A DNA stretch of 64,000 nt from PALSA-555 sp963731625 (GTDB lineage Bacteria > Actinomycetota > Acidimicrobiia > IMCC26256 > PALSA-555). The translations under genes and the position numbers were made by a program. Of this stretch, positions 8,358 through 16,820 are shown in pieces (positions within the stretch are counted from its first letter, which is position 1; the number at the start of each line of letters is the position of its first letter). The notes under the pieces are model-generated. The model saw nothing but the letters and a program-made list of their open reading frames with translations. It was not told the DNA's origin and did not search any database. Location: assembly GCA_963731625.1 (NCBI GenBank), contig CAVSWH010000001.1, forward strand, positions 124,001 through 188,000. The letters are read 5' to 3'.

Positions 8358-9254
8358 TCATAGTCCCGCCACGTCACGCAGGTAGGCGCGGGCCCGCTTG
8401 GCGTACTCCAGCGGATGCGCCTTCGCGGGGTCCTGCTCGGCTTCGACGACGAGCCAGCCGGCGTAGCCCCGTTCGTCGAGGGCGTGCAGGAAGGCGCGGA
8501 AGTCGATCAGGCCGTCGCCGGGCACGGTGAAGACGCCCGCTCGGACGGCGTCGCCGAACGACAGGCCCTGATGCGCCGCCTCGTCGACCATCGACCGGCG
8601 GAGGTCCTTCAGGTGGATGTGCTTGATGCGATCGAAGTGGTCTCGGACGAGCGCCACCGGGTCACCGCCGGCCCAGGTGAAGTGGCCGGTGTCGAGGAGG
8701 AGATGGACCGCGTCCGGGTCGGTGTCGGCCAGGAAGCGCTCGACCTCGGCGGGCGTCTGGACGCCGGTCCCCATGTGGTGGTGATAGCAGAGCCGCATCC
8801 CGGCCTCGGTGGCGTGGGCGCCGAGGGTGTTGAGCCCGTCGACCATCGCGTGCCACCGCCCGTCGTCGAAGAGCGGCTTGTTCGCGAGCAGCGCGACCGG
8901 TTGCTGATGCACGGCATGTCCGAGCTCAGCGGTGCCGATGTCGGTGCCGCCCACCGCATGGACGAACTCGAGCTGTCGCCGGAAGTTGTCGACCGTCTGG
9001 GTCTGCATCTCGTTGACAGTGAAGTAGGTGCTGACCCAGGGCTCCGACACCCGCAGCCCGCGCAGCGCCAGCGCGGCGCGCAGCGCGACGGGATCTGAGG
9101 GGAACGTGTGCCCAACGCTGCAGCCCTCGAAGCCGGCCAGCGCGATCTCGCTGACGCACTGCTCGAAGGAGATCTCGCTGCCGATCGTCGGGAAGTCGTC
9201 GTTGATCCAGCAGGTGGGCGTGATCCCGAGCGAAACCTTCTGTCGGTCGAACAC
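8358..9254 (-). CDS. IolE-like sugar isomerase/dehydratase (TIM barrel)
   Basis: A 298-residue xylose-isomerase-like TIM-barrel protein resembling myo-inosose-2 dehydratase (IolE). The N-terminus LGITPTCWINDD and FEQCVSEIALAGFEGCSVG matches the IolE pattern, and metal-binding positions appear in CYHHHMGTG, LLLDTGHFTWAGG, KHIHLKDLR and VVEAEQDP. The fold is certain and the reaction less so: related barrels act as 3-keto-glycoside-processing enzymes. It lies 38 bp downstream of a pyranose-oxidase-like gene on the same strand, so it may process the oxidised sugar rather than inosose. No other inositol-catabolism genes are visible. Confidence 0.75.
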   Translation of the reverse strand: MFDRQKVSLGITPTCWINDDFPTIGSEISFEQCVSEIALAGFEGCSVGHTFPSDPVALRAALALRGLRVSEPWVSTYFTVNEMQTQTVDNFRRQLEFVHAVGGTDIGTAELGHAVHQQPVALLANKPLFDDGRWHAMVDGLNTLGAHATEAGMRLCYHHHMGTGVQTPAEVERFLADTDPDAVHLLLDTGHFTWAGGDPVALVRDHFDRIKHIHLKDLRRSMVDEAAHQGLSFGDAVRAGVFTVPGDGLIDFRAFLHALDERGYAGWLVVEAEQDPAKAHPLEYAKRARAYLRDVAGL

Positions 9255-9292
9255 GCGCGTCCCCTAGGTGTCGGCGGTGCGGGTGTGGGGCG

Positions 9293-10891
9293 TCATCGCA
9301 GGATGTGTTGCGCCGACTTCACCGCCATCGCGACGCTCGTCAGGGTGGGGTTGCTCGCGTTCCCGGTGGGGATCAGCCCGTTCCCGCCGAGGTACAGGTT
9401 GTCGACGTCCCAGACCTTCGAGGTGGGATCCACGACGCTCGTCTTCGGGTCGGTGCCCATGCGGGTCGTGCCCGAGATGTGCAGCGGCAGGCCGGGGTCG
9501 ACGAAGCGGGGCTCGGAGCCGGGCAGGAACCCGCCGAGCACACTGGCCGCGCGCAGCATGTCGCGCATCATGAGGTGCTGGCGCCACCGGTCGTCGTCGC
9601 TCAGCGAGTACTCGAAGCTCGGCTGGGGCATGTCGAACATGTCGTGATGCACGTCCGAGAACACCACACGGTTGTCGGGTCGCGGTGCCGTGATCCCGAA
9701 CCAGCGGAGGTCGACGATGAGGCGGGCGTCGACGTTCGGCGCGACGTCGCCGTAGGAGAAGGCGTCGCGGTGGATCTGGCAGTGCCATGGCCGCTCGTCG
9801 GACACGGGGATCCAGACCTGGGGCTCGGGATCGTCGGCGGGAATCGGCACCGGGTCGGTCGGCTTCTGCGCCGCGTGGGTCTGGACCCGATCGGCGAAGC
9901 GAGGATCGTCGCCGATCGCGTCGACGAGATCCTGGCGCAGCACGATCTGGCAGAACGCGACGGGCTGCTCGCACAGGTAGCGCCCGAGCGGCTCGGGTCG
10001 CACCCCGGAGGTGTAGAGCAGCTGGGGCGTGAGGACGGCGCCGCACGCCACGATGAACACGTCGGCCTCCACGCGGCGGGTCTGCCAGTGCGCCAGGTCC
10101 TGCACCTCGGCGTACTCGACGCGCCGCCCGTCGGGGCTGAGGTGCAGCCGGGTGCAGAGGTGCTCGGGCCGGAGGTCGAAGCGCTCAGAATCGGCCCCGT
10201 CGGCGAGTGGCCCGAGGACGGTGTCCGAGCCCGACCAGCGCACGTAGCGCGGGTTGTCGGTCCGGCGCCGCACGGCCAACGGCAGGTTCTGGACCGAGTA
10301 CGGCTCGGACAGCTCCGCGTACTCCGTGACGAGGGCGTCGCGGACGACCTGGTGACGGATGGAGTGCTCGAACGCGTCCGTGCGGGTGCCGAGCAACGCT
10401 TCGGCTTGGGGGTAGAGCTCGTCCCACTCGGCCGGCGAAATGCAGTCGGCGAGCTCGACGCTCGGGTGGTGGCGCGGCGTCGCGCACGTCCAGTGCGTGG
10501 CCATCCCGCCGACGATGTAGGAGGCCGCGGCCGCGGGCAGGTTCACGTTGGGGTTCTGATCGGGGTTCTGGTTGTTGTGGACGAAGCCCTGGTACTTCTC
10601 GCTGTCGACCTGGAACGCGGCCGGGTCGAGCGTCACGACGGGCTGGTCGTTGGATGGGACCGACAGGATCGTGAGGTGGCCTCGTATGACCGGCGAGAAC
10701 ATGTCGATGTTGCGCTGGTACAGGAAGGCGTTCTTGAGGTGCTCCCCCGGGCGGTCCGAGAGTTTGGCGCCGGCGTCCACCATCAGGACCTTGCGGCCGG
10801 CCTCGACGAGGCGACGGGCGAACGCCGAGCCGATCGGCCCGGACCCGACGATCAAGGCGTCGACGACGATCGGGTCGGCATCTGGGCTCAT
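9293..10891 (-). CDS. GMC oxidoreductase, pyranose 2-oxidase type
   Basis: A 532-residue FAD-dependent GMC-family oxidase or dehydrogenase of sugars or glycosides. The dinucleotide-binding motif is IVGSGPIGSAFARRL at about 14-28 with an acidic strand end VDAG. GGMATHWTCATPR at 128-140 matches the pyranose 2-oxidase motif in which the His (here His133) carries covalent FAD. The C-terminus has LHISGTTRMG and NGLIPTGNASNPT, the usual His and Asn of the active site. ATG at 10891 is preceded by AAGGAGG, so the 30 upstream in-frame codons are rejected. Relatives include bacterial C-glycoside 3-oxidases; the exact substrate and electron acceptor are unknown. Confidence 0.85.
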   Translation of the reverse strand: MSPDADPIVVDALIVGSGPIGSAFARRLVEAGRKVLMVDAGAKLSDRPGEHLKNAFLYQRNIDMFSPVIRGHLTILSVPSNDQPVVTLDPAAFQVDSEKYQGFVHNNQNPDQNPNVNLPAAAASYIVGGMATHWTCATPRHHPSVELADCISPAEWDELYPQAEALLGTRTDAFEHSIRHQVVRDALVTEYAELSEPYSVQNLPLAVRRRTDNPRYVRWSGSDTVLGPLADGADSERFDLRPEHLCTRLHLSPDGRRVEYAEVQDLAHWQTRRVEADVFIVACGAVLTPQLLYTSGVRPEPLGRYLCEQPVAFCQIVLRQDLVDAIGDDPRFADRVQTHAAQKPTDPVPIPADDPEPQVWIPVSDERPWHCQIHRDAFSYGDVAPNVDARLIVDLRWFGITAPRPDNRVVFSDVHHDMFDMPQPSFEYSLSDDDRWRQHLMMRDMLRAASVLGGFLPGSEPRFVDPGLPLHISGTTRMGTDPKTSVVDPTSKVWDVDNLYLGGNGLIPTGNASNPTLTSVAMAVKSAQHILR

Positions 10892-11207
10892 CGATCCTCC
10901 TTGCGTCGCTGGTGTTGTCTGCTCGGTCGTCCGGTCCCGCTGTCGTGCATCGCGCCCTCGGCTCGTGTCGTCAAGAGCCACGCCCGCGTGGCGTCAGGGA
11001 CCCGTGACACCGAGGCCATTTCGGTGGATCGTCACGGGCGCCGGGCCCCTTGAGACCGACGCGGCTGCGCCGAGCCGCCGGGGCGACGACAATGGCGTAC
11101 ACCCGTCGGGCGATCCGGCCGATATCCGGCGACGTCCCCGGGCCGCGCCTCGGCGAGGCCGAGTCCCAACAGCGGGCCGATAACCAAACAGTGAGGCAGC
11201 CAGTGGA
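10892..11207. other. Divergent intergenic region of 316 bp
   Basis: This stretch separates the GMC oxidoreductase and the divergent FG-GAP protein and should hold both promoters. Apart from the AAGGAGG ribosome site at the GMC start, I see no convincing -10/-35 pair, operator or coding frame with protein-like composition. Confidence 0.4.
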
Positions 11208-12563
11208 GTGCCCGACCAGCCGCCGGCCGAACCGGCACGAGATGGACACCGGGTCGTGGAGGCGGACGACGCGATGACGCTGTCCGAGTTCCGCGACGCG
11301 GAGGGGCCGAGCTTCGACATGACCGTCGTCGAGGACGGCCTCGTCGACGGGTACTGGATCCAGGCCGTCGACGTCGACGGGGACGGTCAGCCTGACCTGC
11401 TCACCTCAGGGCTCAAGGAAGGCGTGGTGTCGTGGTACGAGAACGGCACGTGGCGCAAGCACGAGATCCATCGGTTCAACCGACCGGTGTCGCTCGACCA
11501 GGGCGACATCGCGGGCGAAGGCCGCACGGACCTCGTGATCTGCCACGACTACGCCGAGACGATGTTCGATGCCACGCCCGCCGACGGTCGGGTGTCGTGG
11601 CTGCGCAACCCCGGATCCGGTGCCGTCGGCAACCCGTGGGAAGCGCGACCGATCGGCCAGCTCGGGTCCACGCACCGGCTGCGCCTGGGCCACTTCTCCG
11701 ACCCGACCGCGCGCCAAGTGCTGGCGCTGCCCGTCGTCGGCCCGAAGTCCGGCCGCGACGCGCTGCACGCGCCGATCCGCGTGCTGCTCTACCACCGGCC
11801 CGATGACGCGCTCGCCGCGTCGTCCTGGGATGCCGAGGTCGTCGACGACACGAGCTTTCGCGTGATCCACGCCGCGGCCGTCGGCCGCTACGGTCCGCCG
11901 TCGCCCACCGGGCTCGACGCGACGGTGCTGGCGAGCGAGGAGGGCCTGAGCTGGTTCGGCGTCACCGAGGGCGGCGCCTGGCGCGTCGACCCGCTCGGGA
12001 CCGGCGAGCGGGGCCAGCAAGCGCAGACCGGGTACAAGGGCAGCGGCAACCTTGCGATCGGGCGGATCGGCGACGACCCGTTCGCCTTCATCGCAGCGGT
12101 CGAGCCGTTCCACGGCAACACGCTGGCGCTCTACACGCCGGACCGGTCCGACGGCGACCTCGCGAGCCGTACCTGGCGACGCACGGTCATCGAGGTGTTC
12201 GGCCCGCCCAACGAGGCCGGCGAGGGGCCCGCCCACCATGTCGTGACCGCCGACTTCGACGGGGACGGCAACGACGAGTTCCTCGTCGCGCTGCGCGGGC
12301 CCGAGCCCCATCAAGGCGTCGTCTACTACAAGCCCGTCGACCTCGACGAGCCCGCGCTGCGCCGGCGCCGCGTGTCGACTCCCTCCGCGGCACGGATCGC
12401 GGTCGCTGACTTCGACGGCGACGGACGCCTCGACTTCGCGACGATCGGCTACTACGTGCCCGGCTATTTCCTCTGCGACACGCCGCAGGTCGTGCTGCAG
12501 CACAACCGCTTCGGTGAGCCGGTCACCGGCCCTCGCATCCCTTACGGCCCGTTGGGCGGCTGA
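11208..12563 (+). CDS. FG-GAP/VCBS-repeat beta-propeller protein
   Basis: A protein of up to 451 residues built of FG-GAP/VCBS-type repeats, probably a calcium-binding beta-propeller. Acidic calcium loops of the DxDGDGxxD type recur: DVDGDGQPDLL near residue 52, DFDGDGNDEFL near 347 and DFDGDGRLDFA near 402, each starting a blade; GDIAGEGRTDLVI near 97 is a degenerate copy. GTG at 11208 is the longest start; ATG at 11274, with GGAGG eleven bases upstream, gives a shorter and perhaps better N-terminus. No signal peptide is visible with either, which is unusual for this family. Divergent from the sugar-oxidase cluster; role unknown. Confidence 0.75.
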   Translation: MPDQPPAEPARDGHRVVEADDAMTLSEFRDAEGPSFDMTVVEDGLVDGYWIQAVDVDGDGQPDLLTSGLKEGVVSWYENGTWRKHEIHRFNRPVSLDQGDIAGEGRTDLVICHDYAETMFDATPADGRVSWLRNPGSGAVGNPWEARPIGQLGSTHRLRLGHFSDPTARQVLALPVVGPKSGRDALHAPIRVLLYHRPDDALAASSWDAEVVDDTSFRVIHAAAVGRYGPPSPTGLDATVLASEEGLSWFGVTEGGAWRVDPLGTGERGQQAQTGYKGSGNLAIGRIGDDPFAFIAAVEPFHGNTLALYTPDRSDGDLASRTWRRTVIEVFGPPNEAGEGPAHHVVTADFDGDGNDEFLVALRGPEPHQGVVYYKPVDLDEPALRRRRVSTPSAARIAVADFDGDGRLDFATIGYYVPGYFLCDTPQVVLQHNRFGEPVTGPRIPYGPLGG

Positions 12564-12599
12564 ACGCTCAGACGCTCCCGCCACGCGCGGAGGTGACAC

Positions 12600-13067
12600 A
12601 TGGCGCTCTTCATCGGCGACCTGAGGATCTCGAGCCCGGCGTTCGACTACCACGCCGCGCTCCCCGATCGACACACCGGCGCGGGCGCAGGCGTGAATCC
12701 ACCCCTCGCGTGGTCGGGCGCACCGAAAGGCACGCGGCAGTTCGCGCTGGTCTGTCACGATCCGGATGCGCCGCTCCCCCACGGATGGACCCACTGGGTC
12801 GTCACCGGCATCCCATCCGACGCCTCGGCCATCCCGGACGGGACGTGCCCGTTCCTCGAGGCGACCAACGATTTCGGGGACCGCGGCTACGGGGCGCCGA
12901 TGCCGCCGCCCGGCCACGGTGTCCACCACTACTACTTCTGGCTCTTCGCCCTCGGGACCGAGATCGACGGCGACCCGACGCTCACCCGGGCTCTCCTCCT
13001 CGACCGGATCGGCGACCACGTCATCGAGCAGGCTCGACTCATCGGCACCGTCGAGCGCCCGTCGTAG
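12600..13067 (+). CDS. YbhB/YbcL family (PEBP-like) protein
   Basis: A 155-residue phosphatidylethanolamine-binding-protein-like (Raf kinase inhibitor-like) protein. Typical elements are GVNPPLAWSGAPKGTRQFAL, the ligand-site DPDAPLPHGWTHWVV, and GYGAPMPPPGHGVHHYYFWLFAL near 100-122. ATG at 12600 is preceded by GGAGG. It follows the FG-GAP gene by 36 bp and may share its transcript. The family is conserved but its bacterial role is poorly known. Confidence 0.92.
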   Translation: MALFIGDLRISSPAFDYHAALPDRHTGAGAGVNPPLAWSGAPKGTRQFALVCHDPDAPLPHGWTHWVVTGIPSDASAIPDGTCPFLEATNDFGDRGYGAPMPPPGHGVHHYYFWLFALGTEIDGDPTLTRALLLDRIGDHVIEQARLIGTVERPS

Positions 13068-13138
13068 CGCGCGGAACCCTGTCACGGCCCGCCGGCGCAA
13101 TCCAGGCGGCTCCGCGCCCGTGCCCGGGGTCGCAGGTC

Positions 13139-13408
13139 TCACCGATCGTCGGTCGTGTCGAAGACCCAGGTGCCGCGGAACTCGACGACGTGCGCTCGGG
13201 GCAGCTGCACGACGCGCACGGCCACGTCGCCACAGCTGGGACAGCGGAGGACGAGGCCGGCGCCCCCGTAGGCGAGATGTTCACCCGTCCGGTGCCGCGC
13301 GTGGCACGACTGGCAGATCCGCTCGGCGGTCGTCGGCTCGCACGCCAGGACCTCGCCGAGGATGGCGCCGAACGCGTTGCCGTCGAGATGGTGGTCCGCA
13401 GTGCTCAT
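13139..13408 (-). CDS. DUF6510 family zinc-ribbon-like protein
   Basis: An 89-residue protein matching DUF6510. The pattern LDGNAFGAILGEV is followed by two CxxC pairs, CQSC at about 33-36 and CPSC at about 56-59, which would bind one zinc ion, then RVVQLPRAHVVEFRG. ATG at 13408 has AGGAGG five bases upstream inside the 3' end of the reductase gene; the two genes are one base apart. It is last in a three-gene operon with a sulfite-oxidase-like enzyme and a ferredoxin reductase, so a role with that redox pair is likely. No biochemical function is known to me. Confidence 0.8.
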   Translation of the reverse strand: MSTADHHLDGNAFGAILGEVLACEPTTAERICQSCHARHRTGEHLAYGGAGLVLRCPSCGDVAVRVVQLPRAHVVEFRGTWVFDTTDDR

Positions 13409-13409
13409 C

Positions 13410-14147
13410 TCACCCTCCTGAAGGTCCGAAGCGTTCCGTCTTGATCAGGGACGGCTCATGGCCAGCCTCGACGAGCAGCTGCGCGACCGTCTCGACGAAC
13501 GCCGTGGGCCCGCAGACGTAGATGCGCGGCCGCCGCGCGGGCTCGGGGCCCAGGTCGTGGAGCATCGCGGCGTCGACGCGGCGCGTCCCACCGGACCAGC
13601 CCGGGGGCTGCGCCCGGGTCAGCGTGCACTGCACCGCGACGCCGCTGCGCGCGAAGCGGTCCAGCTCGTCGCGATAGAGCACCTCGTCGATCCCGCCCGC
13701 CGAGACGAGCAGGCGGGCGTCGACCACGGCGTCGACGGCCGCCCGATGCCGCAGCATCGCCGCGAGGGGAACGAGGCCGGAGCCGCCGCCGAGGAGCAGC
13801 AGGGGGCCGTCGTCCGTCGCTCGCCACGTGAAGTAGCCACCGATCGGGCCACGGAGCTCGAGCAGGTCACCGGCGCGCAGCTCGTCGCACAGGTACGACG
13901 ACACCTCGCCATCGGCGAGCTCGACGACCGTCAGCTCGAGGTCGGCGGCTTCGGGCGCCGACGCGATGGAGTACGACCGTTGGGCCTGATATCCGTCGTC
14001 GGCGGTGAGCCGGACGTCGAGGTGCTGTCCCGCGAGGTGGCCGGGCCACCCCGGCACGTCGAGGACGAGGGTCTTGGCGTAGGGCGTCTCCGCCCGAACC
14101 TCGCGCACCGTCGCTTCGCGCCAGATGAGCGGGACCCGGCGCGGCAT
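13410..14147 (-). CDS. FAD/NAD(P)-dependent ferredoxin-reductase-like protein
   Basis: A 245-residue flavoprotein reductase of the ferredoxin-NADP+ reductase superfamily. The FAD-binding motif RSYSIAS is at 57-63, the NAD(P) motif LLLGGGSGLVPLAAM near 116-130, and the C-terminal ribose/NAD contact YVCGPTAFVETVAQLL near 218. No iron-sulfur or FMN domain is attached. ATG at 14147 overlaps the stop of the molybdoenzyme gene (TGATG), so they are coupled. It probably supplies electrons to, or takes them from, that oxidoreductase, analogous in concept to MsrPQ pairs; the pairing is inferred from gene order. Confidence 0.88.
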   Translation of the reverse strand: MPRRVPLIWREATVREVRAETPYAKTLVLDVPGWPGHLAGQHLDVRLTADDGYQAQRSYSIASAPEAADLELTVVELADGEVSSYLCDELRAGDLLELRGPIGGYFTWRATDDGPLLLLGGGSGLVPLAAMLRHRAAVDAVVDARLLVSAGGIDEVLYRDELDRFARSGVAVQCTLTRAQPPGWSGGTRRVDAAMLHDLGPEPARRPRIYVCGPTAFVETVAQLLVEAGHEPSLIKTERFGPSGG

Positions 14148-14752
14148 CAGTCGCTCCAGTACCGCTCCTCCTTCCACGGATCACCGCGGTTGTGGTAGCC
14201 GTTGCTCTCCCAGAACCCCGGTTCGTCCTCGGCGGTCAGCGTGAGCCCGCGGACCCACTTCGCGCTCTTCCAGAAATAGAGGTGCGGGACGAGCAGGCGG
14301 GCCGGCCCTCCGTGCTCGGGCTCGAGCGGCTCACCGTCGAACGCGTACGCCACCCAGGCCTGCCCGTCGGTCACGTCCGCGAGGGGCAGGTTCGTCGTGT
14401 ACCCACCGTCGGAGAACGCCGTGACGAAGTCGGCGCTCGTCTCGACGTCCTCGAGCAGCTGGTCGACCGCGACACCGGTCCAGCTCGTGCCGAGCTTCGA
14501 CCACTTCGTGACGCAGTGGATGTCGACCGTGAAGGTCTCGCTCGGCAGCTCGAGAAACTCCGCCCAGGACCACGACTGCCCCTCGTCCACCGCCCCGTTG
14601 ATCGTGAAGCTCCACTGCTCGAGGGGCGTGTGGGGTGTGGGTCCCGCGGACAGCACAGGGAAGTCGTCGACGACGTACTGACCGGGCGGCACTCGGGCCG
14701 CGTCGACATCGGTACGACGACGTCCGTGGAAGCCGCGCGAGACGGGCGTCAT
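14147..14752 (-). CDS. Sulfite-oxidase-like molybdopterin oxidoreductase
   Basis: A 201-residue protein of the sulfite oxidase/YedY molybdopterin fold without the dimerisation domain. The Mo-ligating cysteine is probably Cys80 in TVDIHCVTKWS. Other fold motifs are WSFTINGAV near 47-55 and GGPARLLVPHLYFWKSAKWV in the C-terminal third. ATG at 14752 fits the family's N-terminus; 78 further in-frame upstream codons look non-coding. No Tat signal is visible, so it is probably cytoplasmic, unlike MsrP. It heads the operon with the flavin reductase and DUF6510. Substrate unknown. Confidence 0.85.
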   Translation of the reverse strand: MTPVSRGFHGRRRTDVDAARVPPGQYVVDDFPVLSAGPTPHTPLEQWSFTINGAVDEGQSWSWAEFLELPSETFTVDIHCVTKWSKLGTSWTGVAVDQLLEDVETSADFVTAFSDGGYTTNLPLADVTDGQAWVAYAFDGEPLEPEHGGPARLLVPHLYFWKSAKWVRGLTLTAEDEPGFWESNGYHNRGDPWKEERYWSD

Positions 14753-15034
14753 CGACGAGCCCGCCGCGGCCCGGGGCCCCCGATCGCCGCCACGAGTGTC
14801 CGTCTGGCGTCGGACACCGCCCATGGGCCGGTAACCGCCCCGGCACGCCGTGACTGCATCGCGACAGTATGGCTCTGCAGACGGCGCGCGCCCGAGCCGA
14901 TGGCGAGCGACCGCCGACGCGCCGAGAGCGTGACCGAGACCGTTCCCGATCGCCACCCTTCCAGCCTCGTGACCGTTGTTCGCCACGCGGGCACCCTGTG
15001 CTCAACTGGTGACCCGAATGTCGGGAGGGCGTCG

Positions 15035-15508
15035 ATGGGAGAGCGCGTCATGGAGGAACGGCTCGAGGTGCAACGCACGATCGCTGCCGAGCCCGCAGCC
15101 ATCTTCGGCGTGCTGTGCGACCCGCACGGTCACGTGCGGATCGACAGCTCAGGGATGCTGATGAGCGCGGAGGGCGCGCCGGTGTCTGCCGTGGGCGACA
15201 CGTTCGTCGTCCACATGGACCGCGAGGCGTTGAACGATCTCCCGCTCGGCAAGTACGACGTGACGGTCAAGATCGTGAAGTTCGAGCCTGACCGCGAGAT
15301 CGCGTGGACGCCGACAGGGAACTTCGACATCGGCCACGTCTATGGGTATCGGCTCGAACCGATCGGCGATGGCACGCTCGTGACGTCGTACTACGACTGG
15401 GCGAGCATCGACGACAACTGGAGGGAGCTCGGGATGTTCCCGGTCGTTCCCGAGTCGGCCCTGCGCGCGACGCTCGGCATCCTGACCCGGACGGTCGAAG
15501 CGGAGTAG
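15035..15508 (+). CDS. SRPBCC (START-like) family protein
   Basis: A 157-residue polyketide-cyclase/SRPBCC-fold protein. It begins EERLEVQRTIAAEPAAIFGVLCDP, the usual first strand and helix of the fold, and has the central DREIAWTPTG and GYRLEPIGDGTLVTSYYDW strands and a long C-terminal helix. Such proteins bind hydrophobic ligands in a helix-grip cavity. ATG at 15035 is preceded by GGGAGGG; the longer upstream frame is antisense to the molybdoenzyme gene and is rejected. No operon partner; ligand unknown. Confidence 0.85.
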   Translation: MGERVMEERLEVQRTIAAEPAAIFGVLCDPHGHVRIDSSGMLMSAEGAPVSAVGDTFVVHMDREALNDLPLGKYDVTVKIVKFEPDREIAWTPTGNFDIGHVYGYRLEPIGDGTLVTSYYDWASIDDNWRELGMFPVVPESALRATLGILTRTVEAE

Positions 15509-15649
15509 TCGTCGGGCTCTCCCCTGCATCGGCACGTCCGGATTCGCTGCGTTGGTGTGAACGTACGTCCGGCTGACCGATGAGAAACGCCGTCCTGTCG
15601 CGTCTACCGCAAGTCCAACCCGTTTGCACGGGGACCACAGGAGGTCGAA

Positions 15650-16237
15650 GTGGCTGCGTCAATCCTCTTCATGTCGATGTCCCTCGACGGGTACATCGCA
15701 GGCCCGAACGACGAACCGGGCAACCCCGGCGGCGACGCCTTCGATCGGCTCCACGAGTGGTTCCTCACTCCGGACGGGGAGTTCGGCCGGCCCTCCGGCC
15801 CTGCCGGAGAGGTGTTCGACGAGATCTTCGCGACCGGTGCGGTGCTGGCGGGTCGGCGCACCGTCGAGCAGGTCGATCACTGGGGCGGTGACCATCAGGG
15901 GCGTCGCGTGCCGATCTTCGTGCCCAGTCACCGGCCGCCGGGTCCCTCGGTGGCGGACTATCCGTTGGTGACGTACGTGACCGATGGGATCGCCAGCGCG
16001 ATGGCGCAGGCGAAGACCGCCGCCGGCGGCGGATCCGTGCTGGTGCATGGCGCGTATACGGCGCAACGGGCGCTCGAGGCCGGCGTGCTCGACGAGCTCC
16101 AGATCGACCAGATCCCGGTGCTGTTCGGAGGTGGCCGTCGACTCTTCGACGTGTTGCCGTCGCGCGTCGAGCTGCAGATCGTTCGGGTGATCGACACGCC
16201 GGAGGCCACCCACATCCGCTACCGCGTCCGTCGCTGA
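15650..16237 (+). CDS. Dihydrofolate reductase-like (RibD C-terminal) protein
   Basis: A 195-residue protein of the RibD_C/dihydrofolate-reductase superfamily. It begins ILFMSMSLDGYIAGPNDEPGN, the typical substrate/NADPH-site strand, and continues with AVLAGRRTVEQVDHWGG and GGSVLVHGAYTAQRALEAGVLDELQIDQIPVLFGGGRRLFD, where the phosphate-binding GGG motif and the final strands lie. GTG at 15650 follows AGGAGG by five bases. Single gene; such proteins are NADPH-dependent reductases of unknown substrate and usually not folate enzymes. Confidence 0.9.
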   Translation: MAASILFMSMSLDGYIAGPNDEPGNPGGDAFDRLHEWFLTPDGEFGRPSGPAGEVFDEIFATGAVLAGRRTVEQVDHWGGDHQGRRVPIFVPSHRPPGPSVADYPLVTYVTDGIASAMAQAKTAAGGGSVLVHGAYTAQRALEAGVLDELQIDQIPVLFGGGRRLFDVLPSRVELQIVRVIDTPEATHIRYRVRR

Positions 16238-16295
16238 GTGGATGTGACCCGATGTCGTCGGGGGATCGCAGGGTGGACTGTCAGGTGACGGCCCA

Positions 16296-16484
16296 TCAGG
16301 TGAGCGTGGGCGCGGGTGCGGGGCGGCCCAAGAGATAGCCCTGGCCGTGGGCGACGCCGAGGTCGACGAGGGTGCGGCGTTCCGCGCGGCTTCCAATTCC
16401 TTCTCCGATGATGGTGCAGCGCCCTCGTGGAGGCAGCGACGACCTCGACGAACTCGAGGGGCGCCTCAGAGCGAGCCGGGACCC
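16296..16484 (-). pseudogene. Frameshifted C-terminal remnant of an EAL-domain protein
   Basis: The minus strand encodes IIGEGIGSRAERRTLV and LGVAHGQGYLLGRPAP up to a TGA at 16298-16296, the characteristic end of an EAL (c-di-GMP phosphodiesterase) domain. About 60 bases upstream the reading continues in another frame as PLEFVEVVAASTRAL, the preceding EAL helix, so one frameshift separates them (near 16415). Nothing of the domain remains beyond the island attachment repeat. I read it as a dead fragment that already lay downstream of the tRNA before the island entered. Confidence 0.6.
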
Positions 16485-16487
16485 GCA

Positions 16488-16530
16488 GTGGGCGCTACTG
16501 GTTTCGAACCAGTGACCTCTGCCGTGTGAA
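16488..16530 (-). repeat. attL: orphan 3' end of tRNA-Val, 43-bp repeat
   Basis: Identical over 43 bases to 20986-21028. It covers the anticodon-loop-proximal part, T-arm and 3' acceptor strand of tRNA-Val plus one flanking base, but lacks the 5' half, so it is not a tRNA gene. The bases just outside the repeat differ on both sides, fixing its limits. Confidence 0.88.
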
Positions 16531-16820
16531 CCCGAAAATGCGCTGTTCCTCGAAGTCCGGTCGTATCCGTTGGACCTCGTCAGAGCCTGTATAGCGGACA
16601 GGAACGGACACCACCGGAGACCAAGGGCGAACGCGATTCTGGGACGTGTTCAGGGATGTTTGACTGTTCCGTTGCCGGTCCTTGGGCGGATGGTGCGCCG
16701 CATGCCCTCTTGCCCGTCATCCGCCCCGGCGTCGCGCCGCAGATCCTCCGGGACACCGTCGCTTCGGGATCCAATGGCCTTTACGAAGACCACGTCCGGT
16801 GAGGCGTTGCTAGTCGTCGG
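16531..16820. other. Non-coding left end of the island with putative arm sites
   Basis: No gene is supportable in these 290 bp; small open frames on either strand lack protein-like composition. It contains TTCTGGGA at 16637-16644 and TTCAGGGA at 16649-16656, resembling the repeat pair at the right end of the island. Confidence 0.5.
16637..16656 (+). repeat. Putative integrase arm-type repeat, left end
   Basis: TTCTGGGA and TTCAGGGA, 12 bases apart start to start, about 107 bp inside attL. They match the pair at 20909-20927 beside attR in sequence and orientation. Location inside both ends is what attP arm sites of a tyrosine integrase would show; binding is inferred. Confidence 0.4.

Noticed and set aside
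16488..16530. A second tRNA-Val gene
   Set aside because: Only the 3' half is present with no 5' acceptor, D-arm or anticodon stem partner, so it is an attachment remnant.
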